This document shows, piece by piece, positions 10,800 through 21,514 of a DNA stretch of 64,000 nt. The stretch is from Taenia hydatigena. Its lineage: Eukaryota > Platyhelminthes > Cestoda > Cyclophyllidea > Taeniidae. The DNA lies in contig JADWOT020001173.1 of NCBI GenBank assembly GCA_036345935.2, positions 1 through 64,000 on the forward strand, written 5' to 3'. A program made the translations under genes and the position numbers. Below the pieces are notes generated by a model. That model saw nothing but the letters and a program-made list of their open reading frames with translations. It did not search any database and was not told the origin of the DNA. Within the stretch, counting starts at the first letter, position 1. Every line of letters begins with the position of its first letter.

Positions 10800-13700
10800 A
10801 AAAACCATATTATTTTGCTTTCGGCTTTAAGAATGAAGTCTGGATATCCATCGTCTCAACGTCGGGAACACTAGCAAGTGCACTTTTTTGCCTCACAGAT
10901 AGGAAGATTTCCAATAAAAGACGAAAATAAGTCAGAGGAAAGGCGAAAAGAAAGGCAGATTCGGTTAATAGTGGAAAACATGAGAACCTCCGAAGTAAGG
11001 CCAAAACCGGCCCTTTCAATTCTGTTAGTAGTTAAAAACCAAATCCATTTAGAATAAAAACTGGATTAGGCTATTGACTATTTCCAGCCAACTCCTAATT
11101 GAACCAACTTGTCCATGTAGCACTCGGTTTATTTGACTTGGCTAATGCATTTTCGTTCTAGTGAATAATTTCCGTTTATTGTGAATCGCTAGTGATGTGC
11201 ACTGCTTTGTGTTTTTTGTAGACCATACCAGTTAATCTGGCAAATTGCATAACTGATGTAAAAAATTCTAGGCAATGCAATTAAAGCGAAATAGTGATGC
11301 GAATGACGGTTTTTTTACTAATCCTAAGTCGCCTCCTAAAATTTACAATTCATGTCAACTGGAATAACTCACGACTCTATTTTTGATGGCAAAAATTGCA
11401 CGAATAAAATAACAGATGATGTTGCCGCAGACGGTTCTTTCCTTTCCCCTTCTTCCCTTCCATCCCTGCCATGAGAAGGTTTGGGTATTTCTAGCCACCT
11501 TTATTACAGCACAGGACAGATATGCAGTGACAGGGCCAAAGTGTTGACGACTGAGGAGACTCAGGCTCAGGAGACCTACCACGTGTGTCAACGACCAGGC
11601 CAAAATTGTTTTCCTCCTCTCGCCTACAAAGCGCATTTGAAGAGCATAAGTGCTACGGTTACTGTCAGCTTTAGGAGGTCACGGGATATAGCACTTAGGA
11701 ATAGGGCAGTACCATCGCGGGATTTGTTGTGTCACATATGTGCGGCTTACTGTGGATCGACGAGTCCGAGGTTGAGCACAATGCTTCCCGCACATCCATG
11801 TTCCAAAAGTGTTTATTTATCTTGAAACATTACAACGATTTAAAGCCTGACCTAATTTCCTTTGTCAAGCATACTTTAAGGCCATGAAACTACTTCTGCG
11901 ACTCCAGAAGTAGTCCTGAATCCTCTGACTTTGCTGCGAGTTGACATTAGGGCGTTAAATTCACAAAAATGCTGTGCTTATGACTTGTTCATAGGTCTCC
12001 TTCGATCATGCCAAGAATGCGAATTGTCACCTTTCAAAATGTGTTATATGCAACAAATTTAAACTATAAAAGTGTCCAACTTCTAGAAACTTACAAGATC
12101 TAATGGCATTTTAGCAAAAGGTGATAGTAAATGCGAAATTCTAGAGGCTACCAACTGTTTTAATTGTGTGCATTAAGCTTGGAAACAGATTTAGCATGGT
12201 TGTGTGGCAAATTTGAGCCATGCTATGACGGATTGTGCCCAAGTAATGCAGATGAATGATTTGATGCGCAGAATACCTACAACATTCATGATGATGTGCA
12301 TTTAATATTTGCATACCATACAATGTGATGCCATTACAATTGGCGCTGACATCTATTAAGCACTTATGATAAAATGAAGTCGTAGTGCTCCAACCGTCTT
12401 TAAGGCATAAGAATTGGATACCTACAAGCATTGGTGGAGGATATTGGCTACTTGAACGAAATTGCAGACCTTAAGGACTGTAGAGTCCGTGTAATGAGAA
12501 GTTCAGTTAAGCTGACTTCGAAGGATTACACTGCACCATCACAGCCCAGCCAAAATTGTTCCCTGTGAAGAGCACATAAACGCAGCTCGTGTGTATTTTG
12601 CTCTGCCTGTAAAAATGTCGATTTATCCCTAATTGGGAAATGCACTTTATTATGCCTTGCTAAGAAGTGCTGCGCCATGTGGCTTAACTCAAAGGAATGC
12701 TGAAATTTTGGATTCGAATATCATCAAGCATTGACCACTGATCTTAAAAAGGAAAGTCTTCTTTGATTTAGTGCACCTAGTAAAAATTCGCACAAATCGG
12801 CTGCGTCATGTGCACAAATCTAACCTCCTTAAATGAACTTATGTAAAATCGCAAAACGCTGCTTTGAAGCGCTCCTGATTGACCATCAACCTAATGGCCA
12901 CCTGTTTCTGAGCATCAGGCCTGAAAGGCTAATTGAAAGACGAATTGAAGTCATCGAGGAAACAGTAAAATTTAATGGGGAGTAAGATTTATGCTCTCCA
13001 TAGTGATTGACAATTTTGACTCAGCCACCATGTGAACGTGATTCCTCTTGCCTTTCGAGCACATTTCACTCGAACGGATGTCACTCAGATCTGACTGCAA
13101 TCGGGCTGAGCTCTAATAAGATCAATGGTTGTCATGGAGAGGTCAGATGCCTGAGGAGTGAAGTGGATAGGATAGATTGACGCACTGCATGGACTTCAAT
13201 GCTGCCGCACTCATCTGAGCAAATTGAAGCATTGCTATTCTAAAGATTAATTAGGTTTTTCGAACTTCAGCAATCACCTCGGGCGTGACGATTGAACCCT
13301 CTTCAACAGGCACAATTAATCCCACTTTTAAACAAGTAAAGTGGTGAAACACGATTCAACTTACACTTGATTAATGTGACGAAACATGTCTGTTATTGCG
13401 GCTGATTCCAGCTTCTTCCGCTTCTCAACTGCAAGGCGATAAGCAATCAAACAAATATTTGTCGAAGAAGTGAGGAATTAGGGCGCAATGTCAAATCTCA
13501 CGAGTTATAGTCTTTTTGCATTGCATGACTGAAGAAACGTCGTTAAGTGTTTACAGAAGAATGGTCTTTAAAAGCAAAATAAGGTCCAAGCGAATAGTCA
13601 CTTAGACCTCTGTGAAGACAATCAACTTCACCCTCCATCGACTGTGCTGTGACACGACAATGCATCATCACTGCTTGCGTGTTGGCGCATAAGGCAGAAT

Positions 13701-14254
13701 AAGGCCGAAGAAGGAAAAGGTGTTTTGAATCAGTTAAGATTAGATAAAGCCTAGAAGAAGGAAGATGGTTGGAACTACAGCACAAGGAGCACGACTAGCT
13801 TGATAGGGGCCAATCAACCCCTCTCAGTTGGCTAGCGTACTGTCATGCATCATCATTGCCCATGCACAGTGTCAATGCCAATAACAATACCAACACTCTC
13901 GGTAATTATTTGATGTCAGCATATGGGTTGTTAATATTATTGAAGGAAGTGAACTTCTGCGAATGGTTTAGGCATCATTCTGCAGGGTTTGTATCTCCTA
14001 GTTATTCTTCTTGCGGATCGATGCAAATGGATGACTAGTGCACCTCCAGATGTGCAGCACCGAAGCCAAGTCGTAACAACCGATTCCAGATTCTTCAAAT
14101 TGCAATTTTGAAATCTTATTCTTGGCATTGGGATTTAATGTTGCGCAAAGATGAAATCCTTACCGCGCTGTTCAAGACCAGAGAAGGATCTTCCTCTAAT
14201 ACCAAAACGCTGTAAAGCAGGGCATAAAACCTTGCATCGTCGTGCTACTTGTTA

Positions 14255-15670
14255 GTGTAAGCTCTTTTTTGAACCTTTAATAATGATACAAATAACTATC
14301 GCTATTTGTCATTCCTATAACAAAAGACGCCCTTCATTCCCAAGCAAGGAAAGAATTACAAGCTCATTGCATCAACTTTAGTAGGCTTGACTTTTACAAA
14401 CTCAGGAAATTGTCCACAGAAGTAGGGGTAGACTGGTTGAGGACACAAACTGGCAAGCAAAGCTAAGCTAATTGTAAGCGGAGGGACTACAGACGTGCCA
14501 TAAGGCGCTTTCGCGGAAGTAGGGAGAGAACAACGGAAATGTTTCAGCACAGTTTGCCACTTACATTGCACACGCAATGCCTATAGACCCGATCCTAATG
14601 CATGGGCTAAGAAGACTCTACTCGTCGGCTTTGGAATAGAGCAATTGTTTTTAATTATCGGTTTGCCTTCGAACATTGGTCTTTAAGCAAAATTCAGTCT
14701 AGCGGTTTTCGCCTGCCCATATCCACGCATAAGACGGTCACTTACTCAATCGATATCTTTTGACGTACGCGGCATGCGCAGTCTATTACGCATTTTATTG
14801 TGTGCATACCATGATAAGGATCAAATGAACTTACTCAGTCAAAATCATAACCAGCGAAATAAAAAATATGGATTATCTACTTATAGTTAGCCTTAGTGAG
14901 TTCGAATGGATGACTTGAGTTGGCTTAAACAAGAAGCGTGCCCATAGATTCAAATTAGAGGCTAGGAAACAATAGCTTCAAATGCGCAATTGTGTGCTCA
15001 AAACACCGAATGGTGCAAGCAGGACGGGCAACACTGGCGAAGGGTGATATCCACAGCAACAATAAACTGCATGAAGCAGCCACCCAATCGAAGGGAAAGA
15101 CAATCGATGGTGAGGAAATTAGGCGAAAGCGGGAATCACAATGTAAACTGTGGTGACTGCAATGGAGAAGAGCACTGTGCCTTGATGGTCTAATACGCAT
15201 CATCATCTCAGATACGGACGCAAAACTGTGGTGTGCCACCTCATTTCATCCTTGCAGAAAAATAAAGAGCAGACACTTTGCTGAACGAATCAGGCGCTAC
15301 CAACAAATGCTAGTGCCAATAACGAAAGCGTCAACTAAGGACCTTTAATTTTTAGCAAAAGGTATCCAAGACTGACAACCAAAACAGGCTCCAATTGTGG
15401 AATAAAATTAGTTGGGTGGGCTAAATACTCGTTTAGTAAAAAATGTAGTTGGAACAAAGATACTGCTGATCCAACTGCCTTAAGTCAAGTTCAGCGAGGT
15501 TAAAATAGATGCTGTGCCTTTGTTTAATTTAAATTGGCACAGATCTTTAAACTGGAGGTTAAAAGGAAATGACTTGAAATACACCTACACATGCAAGAAA
15601 CACAGACTTACGTCATACATTGTGGTCTAGAAGCCCCGTGGCTTTATAACTAACTCACTCAACCAGTGCT
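14255..15670 (-). repeat. Old diverged palindrome, left arm (family C)
   Basis: The reverse complement of this stretch aligns with 15720-17060; paired positions add to 31285 at the outer end and about 31349 near the centre, so the drift is due to small indels. It also aligns in the same orientation with 28480-29860 in the IR2 left arm. Identity is roughly three-quarters by eye, far below IR1 and IR2. Open frames at 14356-14577 and 14955-15239 (minus) have decayed counterparts in the other copies; none is recognised. Confidence 0.85.
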
Positions 15671-15758
15671 TTGTGCTTCGTTGGGCGGACCCTCGCAAAG
15701 CTTGCGCATCTTCCTAATCTCGTGAGCGATATGAGGCGTAAGTCCGTGTTTCCTGAAT

Positions 15759-15953
15759 GTGGATGCGCATTTAATGTCATTTTCTCCCAACCTCCAATTT
15801 GAAGTTTTGTGCACGTTTTCCATTAAACAAGGGCATAACATCCACTTTAACTTCGCTAAACTTAAAGTAAAGGCCGAAGATCAGTATTTCTCTTCTCGCT
15901 ACATTTTTGCTAAACAAGTTTATTCGGTATGCCTGACTGGTTGTAGTCTATAA
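15759..15953 (+). pseudogene. Family C open frame, first internal unit
   Basis: This frame of 64 codons starts M-D-A-H-L-M-S-F-S-P-N-L and contains a Y-I-F-A-K segment near its end. A similar start (D-A-H-L-K-S-F-x-x-N-L) recurs 590 bases downstream inside 16207-16527, and both have decayed, stop-containing counterparts near 61720 and 62270 in IR2. The pattern suggests an ancestral gene with a tandemly repeated exon or domain. The protein family is unknown, and this copy alone has no splice or promoter support. Confidence 0.3.
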
Positions 15954-16206
15954 TTCGAGCCTATTTGGGATGCCATTCTCGAAGGTCTTGTGCCAAAAAT
16001 CAAAGGTCCTTGAGTGACTCTTCGTCATCGGCACTATCCTGTGTTGTTAGCCTCCGAAGCGTTCAACAGAGTGTCTGCTCTTCATTTTATGCATAGATGA
16101 AATGATGCAGAGCACTTTAGTTCCGCGTCGGTATCTGAGATGATGATGAGTTATTGACCATCATGGCACACCGATCTTCTCCGTTGTAATCACCACAGCT
16201 TGCATT

Positions 16207-16527
16207 TTGATTTCCGCTACTGCCCAACTTCCTATCAGTTATTGCCTTTTCCTCCGATTGGGCGGCTGCGTCGCATTGTTTACCGCTTCTGCAGATCCCA
16301 CCCCTTACCACCTGCCCATCTCGCGCCAATCCCTCTGTTTCGTACACGCGGATGCGCACTTAAAATCATTCCGTTTTAACCTCAAAAATGAAGATATGCG
16401 TACACTTTTTAGCCTTGCTATGCCTGAAGAAAAGCGAGTAGCTTTTTATCCTTTTACTGCTTATATTTTTGGCATCGATACTAACTGCAAAATATTCTAT
16501 GTATGCCGCGTATACCGAAAATTTTGA
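16207..16527 (+). pseudogene. Family C open frame, second internal unit (106 codons)
   Basis: This is one of the longer frames of the region. It contains R-L-G-G-C-V-A-L-F, then D-A-H-L-K-S-F-R-F-N-L, and a Y-I-F-G-I-D near the end. The IR2 copy at 62078-62263 keeps the R-L-G-S-C-I-V-L-F part and then hits a stop. The survival of an open frame may reflect recent coding use or chance. No signal peptide or catalytic motif can be pointed to, and the product is not recognised. Confidence 0.3.
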
Positions 16528-17420
16528 TTGAGTAGGCGTGTTATGCATGGATGTAAACGGACGAAACCCGCTTGACTGAATTATTCTTAAGGAGCAATAT
16601 TTGAAAGGAAGCCGCCTAATTAAAGGCAGTTGAACTATCTTAAAACCAACAACAGGAGTCTTCTCAGCCTATGCACCCCGCTGGGGTCTCTGGGCATTGG
16701 GTTGCTGCTTAGGTGACGGACTGTACCTAAACATTGCAATGCCCTTCAGTTCCGTAATTCATTCAGCAATTATGTGGTAATGCCTTGTAGCGCGTCTAAA
16801 GTCTCTCTGCCTGCTTGCAATCAGGTTAGATTTTGCATATTAGCTGTTTCTTAAACCATTTCACCACTACTTCTGCGGATAACTTCCTGAGTTTGATACG
16901 CCGAGCCTATAAATATTCTTTGTTTGATGATGGCTGGCCTAATTTTCTTCACACTAACATTTCCTGCATAAGAACAACAAAAAGCGATAATTATTTGCAT
17001 CGTTATCAAAGATTCATGAGGAGCTTACACCAAATAACGATAAGTTAAAGCGCAATGGCGTTGAAGTTGGAAGCGATTTAGGAACTCAACAATAATATTT
17101 GTCACATTCAAATATGATTGATTGAAAGGGTCGGTTGTCCATAGTGGACCGAACGAAAGTGCCCAACGAATTCTCTTCGGCTACCTTCAATCTCTACTTC
17201 CAATGCCACTTTTGAAGCCCTTTAACCTCTTTCTGGTGTCACCCTTTACCAATTTAAGTCCTCTACACACTTGACGCATTGTTCTGGTGGTAATACAGGT
17301 AATTACATATTTTACAAAAATCACACTAGTGCACTATGGGTGATCGCGAGCCAAGTAATGGAGGAGAACCAGTACAAGCGGACAATTAAGATAGCTTTCA
17401 AATGTGCTTAAAAGTCACTT

Positions 17421-18552
17421 CTTAAGTAAAGATGACAAAGGCCCAACGATTTGAAGAGAATAGGGTTGCCTTGATGTTTGAATTGCTGGTAAATTAATCC
17501 AGGGCTGCTTTAAGGCATTCAAGAAACATGTCGTCACTCAGGAAATTTGACAGGAATTTGAGAATGAGCAAGAAAGATGACCAGCACAGTAGCCATTGTC
17601 TTTTCTTTAGGCTCAAAATCGCAATTTAAAAATTGATGCTAATGCAAGTGGCACGATAGCTGCAATATACCCTATATATCTTTTTGAAGCCTTACGGGAA
17701 AGATGATCGGCTTAAAGGGACTCCCAAAGAGGCAACCAACCAATGGTTCCCATTGAATGAGGATTCGCGCCAAATCCATGCCCTCGTAACTGACACGATA
17801 GAAGCGATCTAAGACTGCAGACAGCTGCTCGCGGCATACACAACTTAGTCGTCGCAATCTTGACTTTGCGCCCTACTTTCCTTAATCCTTCACTCGCGTT
17901 TGTAATCTGTTAACCCCTTCAACTCAGGAGAAGGCCTGTGAAGAGACGTCAGCATTGCCCCGCAGTTAGCTTCACTCAGTCCTCTGTTCCTAATCGTAGG
18001 TGAAAGTGGCAGAATAGTGGGGAAATCAGATGCGTGAGGTATCTTGGCATCACTGATTTCGAAAAAAAGAAGGCCATTAGAGGACTATTTGCAAGCAGCA
18101 CTCTTTCCTCCATCTGCTAGGACTTGAACAAATGAAGTATAAGCGATAAGACATAATGCAAGACGCGGTACTTAAGAGCGCATGCAGTGAAGTGAGAGAT
18201 AAACTGGAAGAAGTGACTCGCTGAAAATGGATTAGAGTGAGGCATGTGAACGGAGGAGGAAAGAGAATTCCCGCTTTACCATCTCAAAGACGTCGCCAGA
18301 CCTTCTTGCCGCATGTGTAAATTGGTCCCCAATAACTGCCAGGTGGAAGAGAAATACCCTATCGCACGTAGCCTGCAGTTGCACTAGGCGGATTCGGACT
18401 GTCATAAACAGGCATACGTGGCCACTCCACCCGTATTTGAATTAGTCCAGTATGGTCCGGCCTAGCTAGGTTTAGTTTTGCCCAAGGAGCTACACTGCTT
18501 TTGTTTCACTACATCTGCTCCTAATTCTGCCCCTACTTCTGCTGTTGATTAG
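17421..18552. other. Unassigned sequence between family C and candidate exons
   Basis: No repeat copy is recognised here. A short plus-strand frame at 18038-18127 (I-S-K-K-R-R-P-L-E-D-Y) reads protein-like and ends in TGA, but has no firm splice sites, so it is only noted. Confidence 0.4.
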
Positions 18553-18708
18553 GCCATTTGCAAAGCATTAAAGGCATACCTGCATGAAGGGAATTGGCGA
18601 CTTACCCCTGAACGTTGCTACAGAGCTGACGAAGGTGATTTCCTGATGGCTCTCCCTAATTATGTATCTACGCGAGTTCTGTCTTCGCACGAGAGAAGAC
18701 AAGGGTAG
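18553..18708 (+). CDS. Putative exon 1 of candidate plus-strand gene
   Basis: A long pyrimidine-rich run ending in gttgattag precedes an open frame of 51 codons that ends in TAG at 18706-18708. The peptide looks globular: A-I-C-K-A-L-K-A-Y-L-H-E-G then W-R-L-T-P-E-R-C-Y-R-A-D-E-G-D. No close copy of this segment was seen in the palindromes, so unlike most of the window it may be single-copy here. No donor site is obvious before the stop, so it may be a last exon or a broken one. The family is not recognised. Confidence 0.4.
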   Translation, partial: AICKALKAYLHEGNWRLTPERCYRADEGDFLMALPNYVSTRVLSSHERRQG

Positions 18709-19131
18709 CCATTGTACCTGGTAGAAAGTGGCAAAGTAACATGCTTATTTAACTGAAGTAGAAGAAGGAATGGGTGGGTGAGGAGAAAGGGAAGAAAGAG
18801 GTAGACAAATGTCATTGTTGTCGATTTGGCTTCCGCCTCCTACTGCTTCTATTTGCTCTTATCTACCTGCTCCTATAGTCACGCAGCTGAATGCAACAGG
18901 AAGGACTTGACTTTGTCGTGACAAAATGCATTCTTACCTAATGGCACACTTTAACCATTTGCCTCTCGCTTTTTGCTTTGAGGTGTATATTGTACTGGCA
19001 TATCTGTTAGCAAAGTTTTGAGTTACAGCATGCTAATGTAGTAGAAAAGAAAAGAACAAGATGGATTATGGGGAGGAAGAGAAGTAGTAGTAGTAGGAGG
19101 AGGAATGGATAATAGCACAACTTGCCCCTAA

Positions 19132-19315
19132 CTGCTTTGGTTCCTTGACGTCTTCGCCACGGTTGAAGGCGAAGAGAGTAAGGAGAGCGGGGTGAAGTCA
19201 GAGGCAAAAGTAGAGGGTGAGAAGGAAAGCGGAGGCGAGGAGAGCGAGCCAAAAGGAGGTGAAGACACTGGCAATGAATCGAGTGATGGAAGCAAGGATA
19301 AGGCGGAGAAGCAAG
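19132..19315 (+). CDS. Putative acidic low-complexity exon
   Basis: The frame from 19132 reads a hydrophobic start (L-L-W-F-L-D-V-F-A-T-V) and then about 45 residues dominated by Glu, Lys, Gly and Ser, ending A-E-K-Q. It stops exactly at a perfect donor gtgagt (19316-19321). The Glu/Lys/Ser-rich content would suit a disordered linker. A caution: the DNA is purine-rich here and any frame of such DNA yields Glu/Lys/Gly, and the opposite strand is also open over 19007-19396 (129 codons, Leu/Pro-rich). Acceptor position unknown. Confidence 0.3.
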
Positions 19316-19644
19316 GTGAGTGGTAGAAGGCTTTGAAATGCGTACGTTAGCACGTCTGGCAGTTGAGTTTGCGATTGACGCCTTCGCATTTGACATGTGC
19401 GTGAATTGATCGTTTGCGCGTGTCGCGTTGTGTCTAGCGATGGCGTCTGCTGGTGTCGACTTTGCACAACAGTCCTCCTTCTGGGTGGTTCCGTGGTAGA
19501 AGACGTCACTTTTCCATGTGCTTTCCTATTTTGGCTCAATACCAATTATATCATAGAACACGCAGAGGAGGAGAAGAAAGAATGGAATCAAAAGGTTCAC
19601 TAATACTAGCGTACTCTGAAAGGAATGCATCGACGCGATGAGAT

Positions 19645-19794
19645 ATGATCTTTGACCTTGTAAGTCAGAAGCCTGATTCAGACCACAGCTGTCGTCGTGC
19701 CGTCGTCTGCATTGGCAAGGACACTGGGACTTGGATCCTCATAATTGCAAAGATTAGCCAGTACCGCAGATTGCGTGAAACTGAGGTTGATTAG
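19645..19794 (+). CDS. Putative small frame, 49 codons
   Basis: This frame begins with ATG and reads M-I-F-D-L-V-S-Q-K-P-D-S-D-H-S, then C-R-R-A-V-V-C-I-G-K-D, T-W-I-L-I-I-A-K-I and R-E-T-E-V-D before TAG. The residue mix is protein-like. It lies on the same strand as the exon candidates at 18553, 19132, 20509 and 20922 and could be one exon of the same gene. No family is recognised. Confidence 0.3.
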   Translation: MIFDLVSQKPDSDHSCRRAVVCIGKDTGTWILIIAKISQYRRLRETEVD

Positions 19795-20508
19795 TATCAG
19801 ATTCTCTTCCTAATCACAAATAAAAAAATTAAAAGAGATTCAAAAAAATAAATGAACATTTTGTTTATATTCAAAAATTACGGCTCTTTGATTGCAAAAC
19901 CATCCTCGTCCACTTGCCTTACATTCACAACTTCGTCACTAAAAGTAAGTCAAGGACAAGGTATGGTGATCACAAATTAGCATATAACTTTCGTCTTCCC
20001 ACCTTAGTTTTGCGAATATACTTACGCAGAAATGTAGTCACAAGTTATTTTTTGACGCCTCATCCGCCAAACCATTATGTCTGTATATGTTAGGGACCAG
20101 AGAGAGGTGTCCTCACAAAATCCACAAATCAGTATTGTACATCAAAAAGTAGCATCGCGTGACATACCGCAATGGGTTGATGCTGTTTGAATGCCCGCTC
20201 TCTCCTGCTACTTTTGACTTCTTCTCGTAAGCAAATAAAATGTGAGGCCGACTGTAGAGTTGCGAGTGTCAGAAACTGCTAAATTTGTAAGGTCATGCTC
20301 CTCACTATTATCCTAAATTGCACGCTATGTTACTCAAGCAAAGGAACTTGAATTTGTGGCTTAAAGCCATTTGCTATAACATTAATTGCTGCTTATAATT
20401 ATAATACGATGCTCGATTTGTTGAGCTGAAATGGAACCTAATCAACAAAAATTTTAATTTGATAATCTTACCCTAAAAGAGCACGTCAGCCATAAGAAGA
20501 ATTGGTAG

Positions 20509-20612
20509 GAATTTATTTAAAATGGGAGCGTTCGTTGCCACCTGAAATTTATGCGAACATAATCCTAACCCATTCCGCTGCACACCTTTTCGTCACGGTT
20601 GAAAGCACTAAG
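20509..20612 (+). CDS. Putative internal exon with K-W-E-R motif
   Basis: This is bounded by an acceptor-like ggtag and the donor gtaggt (20613-20618), with the frame open throughout: L-K-W-E-R-S-L-P-P-E-I-Y-A-N-I then H-S-A-A-H-L-F-V-T-V-E-S-T-K. The first part resembles the frame at 10584-10799 in IR1, which supports an exon shared by a duplicated family. The next downstream candidate on the same strand begins at 20922, implying an intron of about 310 bases. Function unknown. Confidence 0.4.
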
Positions 20613-20921
20613 GTAGGTCGCTTCACTTTTACCCTAGTCTACTATCCCATTGGCAGATTCGCATCTCCACTTCACCTCGTCACACAGCGCACCACTTTAC
20701 CACCAACACTAATGTCGTAACACGAGACACCTTACCTGACGGCTGTAGCAATCGTACCAGCACTAGGACATGACACTGACGGCAATTGGCCGAAAATGAG
20801 GGTGGATTTTTAAGTACTACCCACTTATACGCCTTCACAATCACACGTTTAAAGCTAAAAGTAATCTTTTTCCTGTTCTTCGCATGACACCGTTATGGAT
20901 CTCCCATCGCTTTGCTTGTAG

Positions 20922-21152
20922 TTCGTCATTATTGCAAATAGGTGGAGCAGTGGCAAAGAACAGGAGGTTTTTGATGTACTGGGTCATGCAGAGCAAAGCC
21001 AGATACAATCAATAAACGATTCGTATGAACTTACTAAGCAGCCGCCTAACACACCTTTCGTCATATTTAAGGCGGGTCTAAAGCCAGTGATAGACTCATT
21101 CGATGCGTCATTTCACTGGCGCTGGTGGCAACAAGTCGAGACGAAGAGCTAA
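20922..21152 (+). CDS. Putative terminal exon, 76 codons
   Basis: A pyrimidine-rich stretch ending tttgcttgtag precedes an open frame that runs to TAA at 21150-21152. It reads F-V-I-I-A-N-R-W-S-S-G-K-E-Q-E-V, then Y-E-L-T-K-Q-P-P-N-T-P-F-V-I-F-K-A-G and, close to the end, F-H-W-R-W-W-Q-Q-V-E-T-K-S. The composition is that of a folded protein and the acceptor is good, making this the best single exon candidate in the window. No diverged copy was spotted in IR1 or IR2. The family is not recognised. Confidence 0.45.
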   Translation, partial: FVIIANRWSSGKEQEVFDVLGHAEQSQIQSINDSYELTKQPPNTPFVIFKAGLKPVIDSFDASFHWRWWQQVETKS

Positions 21153-21514
21153 ATGACGATGCACAATGTCTTTAGTACACTTCAAATGACTGTCTTCATT
21201 GCTACCTTCATAGGTGTTATCCACCCCAGCATTGCCCTGATAAGGCAGAACTTTCCTTACTACTTTTGGCATTTCCTTACAAAGGCTCTCAAGGTAATCG
21301 TCGTCAGGCCATCATCTGCCAGCATGGGCCTCACCACTGCGCATGGCATCTGATCTGGTGAACTTGGCTAAAATCCTGGGTTTCGGAAGGGGCTCTTTCA
21401 CTACCAGCAGCTGCACTCAGCCCTAATTTATAGCACCAGAGTAGGCGTAATTTAAATACAGCTCAAGTTGACTGCAATTATGTAGTTGTATGTTTCGATT
21501 CCCTTTAAATTTTA

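Larger units (their letters stand above)
9794..14254 (-). repeat. IR1 right arm (about 4.46 kb)
   Basis: This is the reverse complement of 2775-7235 (positions add to 17029), with near-perfect identity over the whole length. Its outer end at 14254 directly abuts the old diverged palindrome that starts at 14255. All putative exons listed for the left arm recur here on the opposite strand. Confidence 0.98.
15720..17420 (+). repeat. Old diverged palindrome, right arm plus extension (family C)
   Basis: Up to about 17060 this mirrors 14255-15670. Beyond that it keeps aligning with the IR2 right arm (61690-63400), for example around 17106-17130 versus 63088-63112 (cattcaaatatgattgatt-type block). 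So the right arm preserves more of the ancestral unit than the left, whose outer part was lost at the IR1 boundary. The palindrome centre is near 15674 with at most about 50-100 unpaired bases. Confidence 0.85.

Noticed and set aside
19007..19396. 129-codon minus-strand frame rich in Leu, Pro and Ser
   Set aside because: It lies opposite purine-rich DNA and reads as low-complexity; the opposite frame ends exactly at a good splice donor, which is better evidence.
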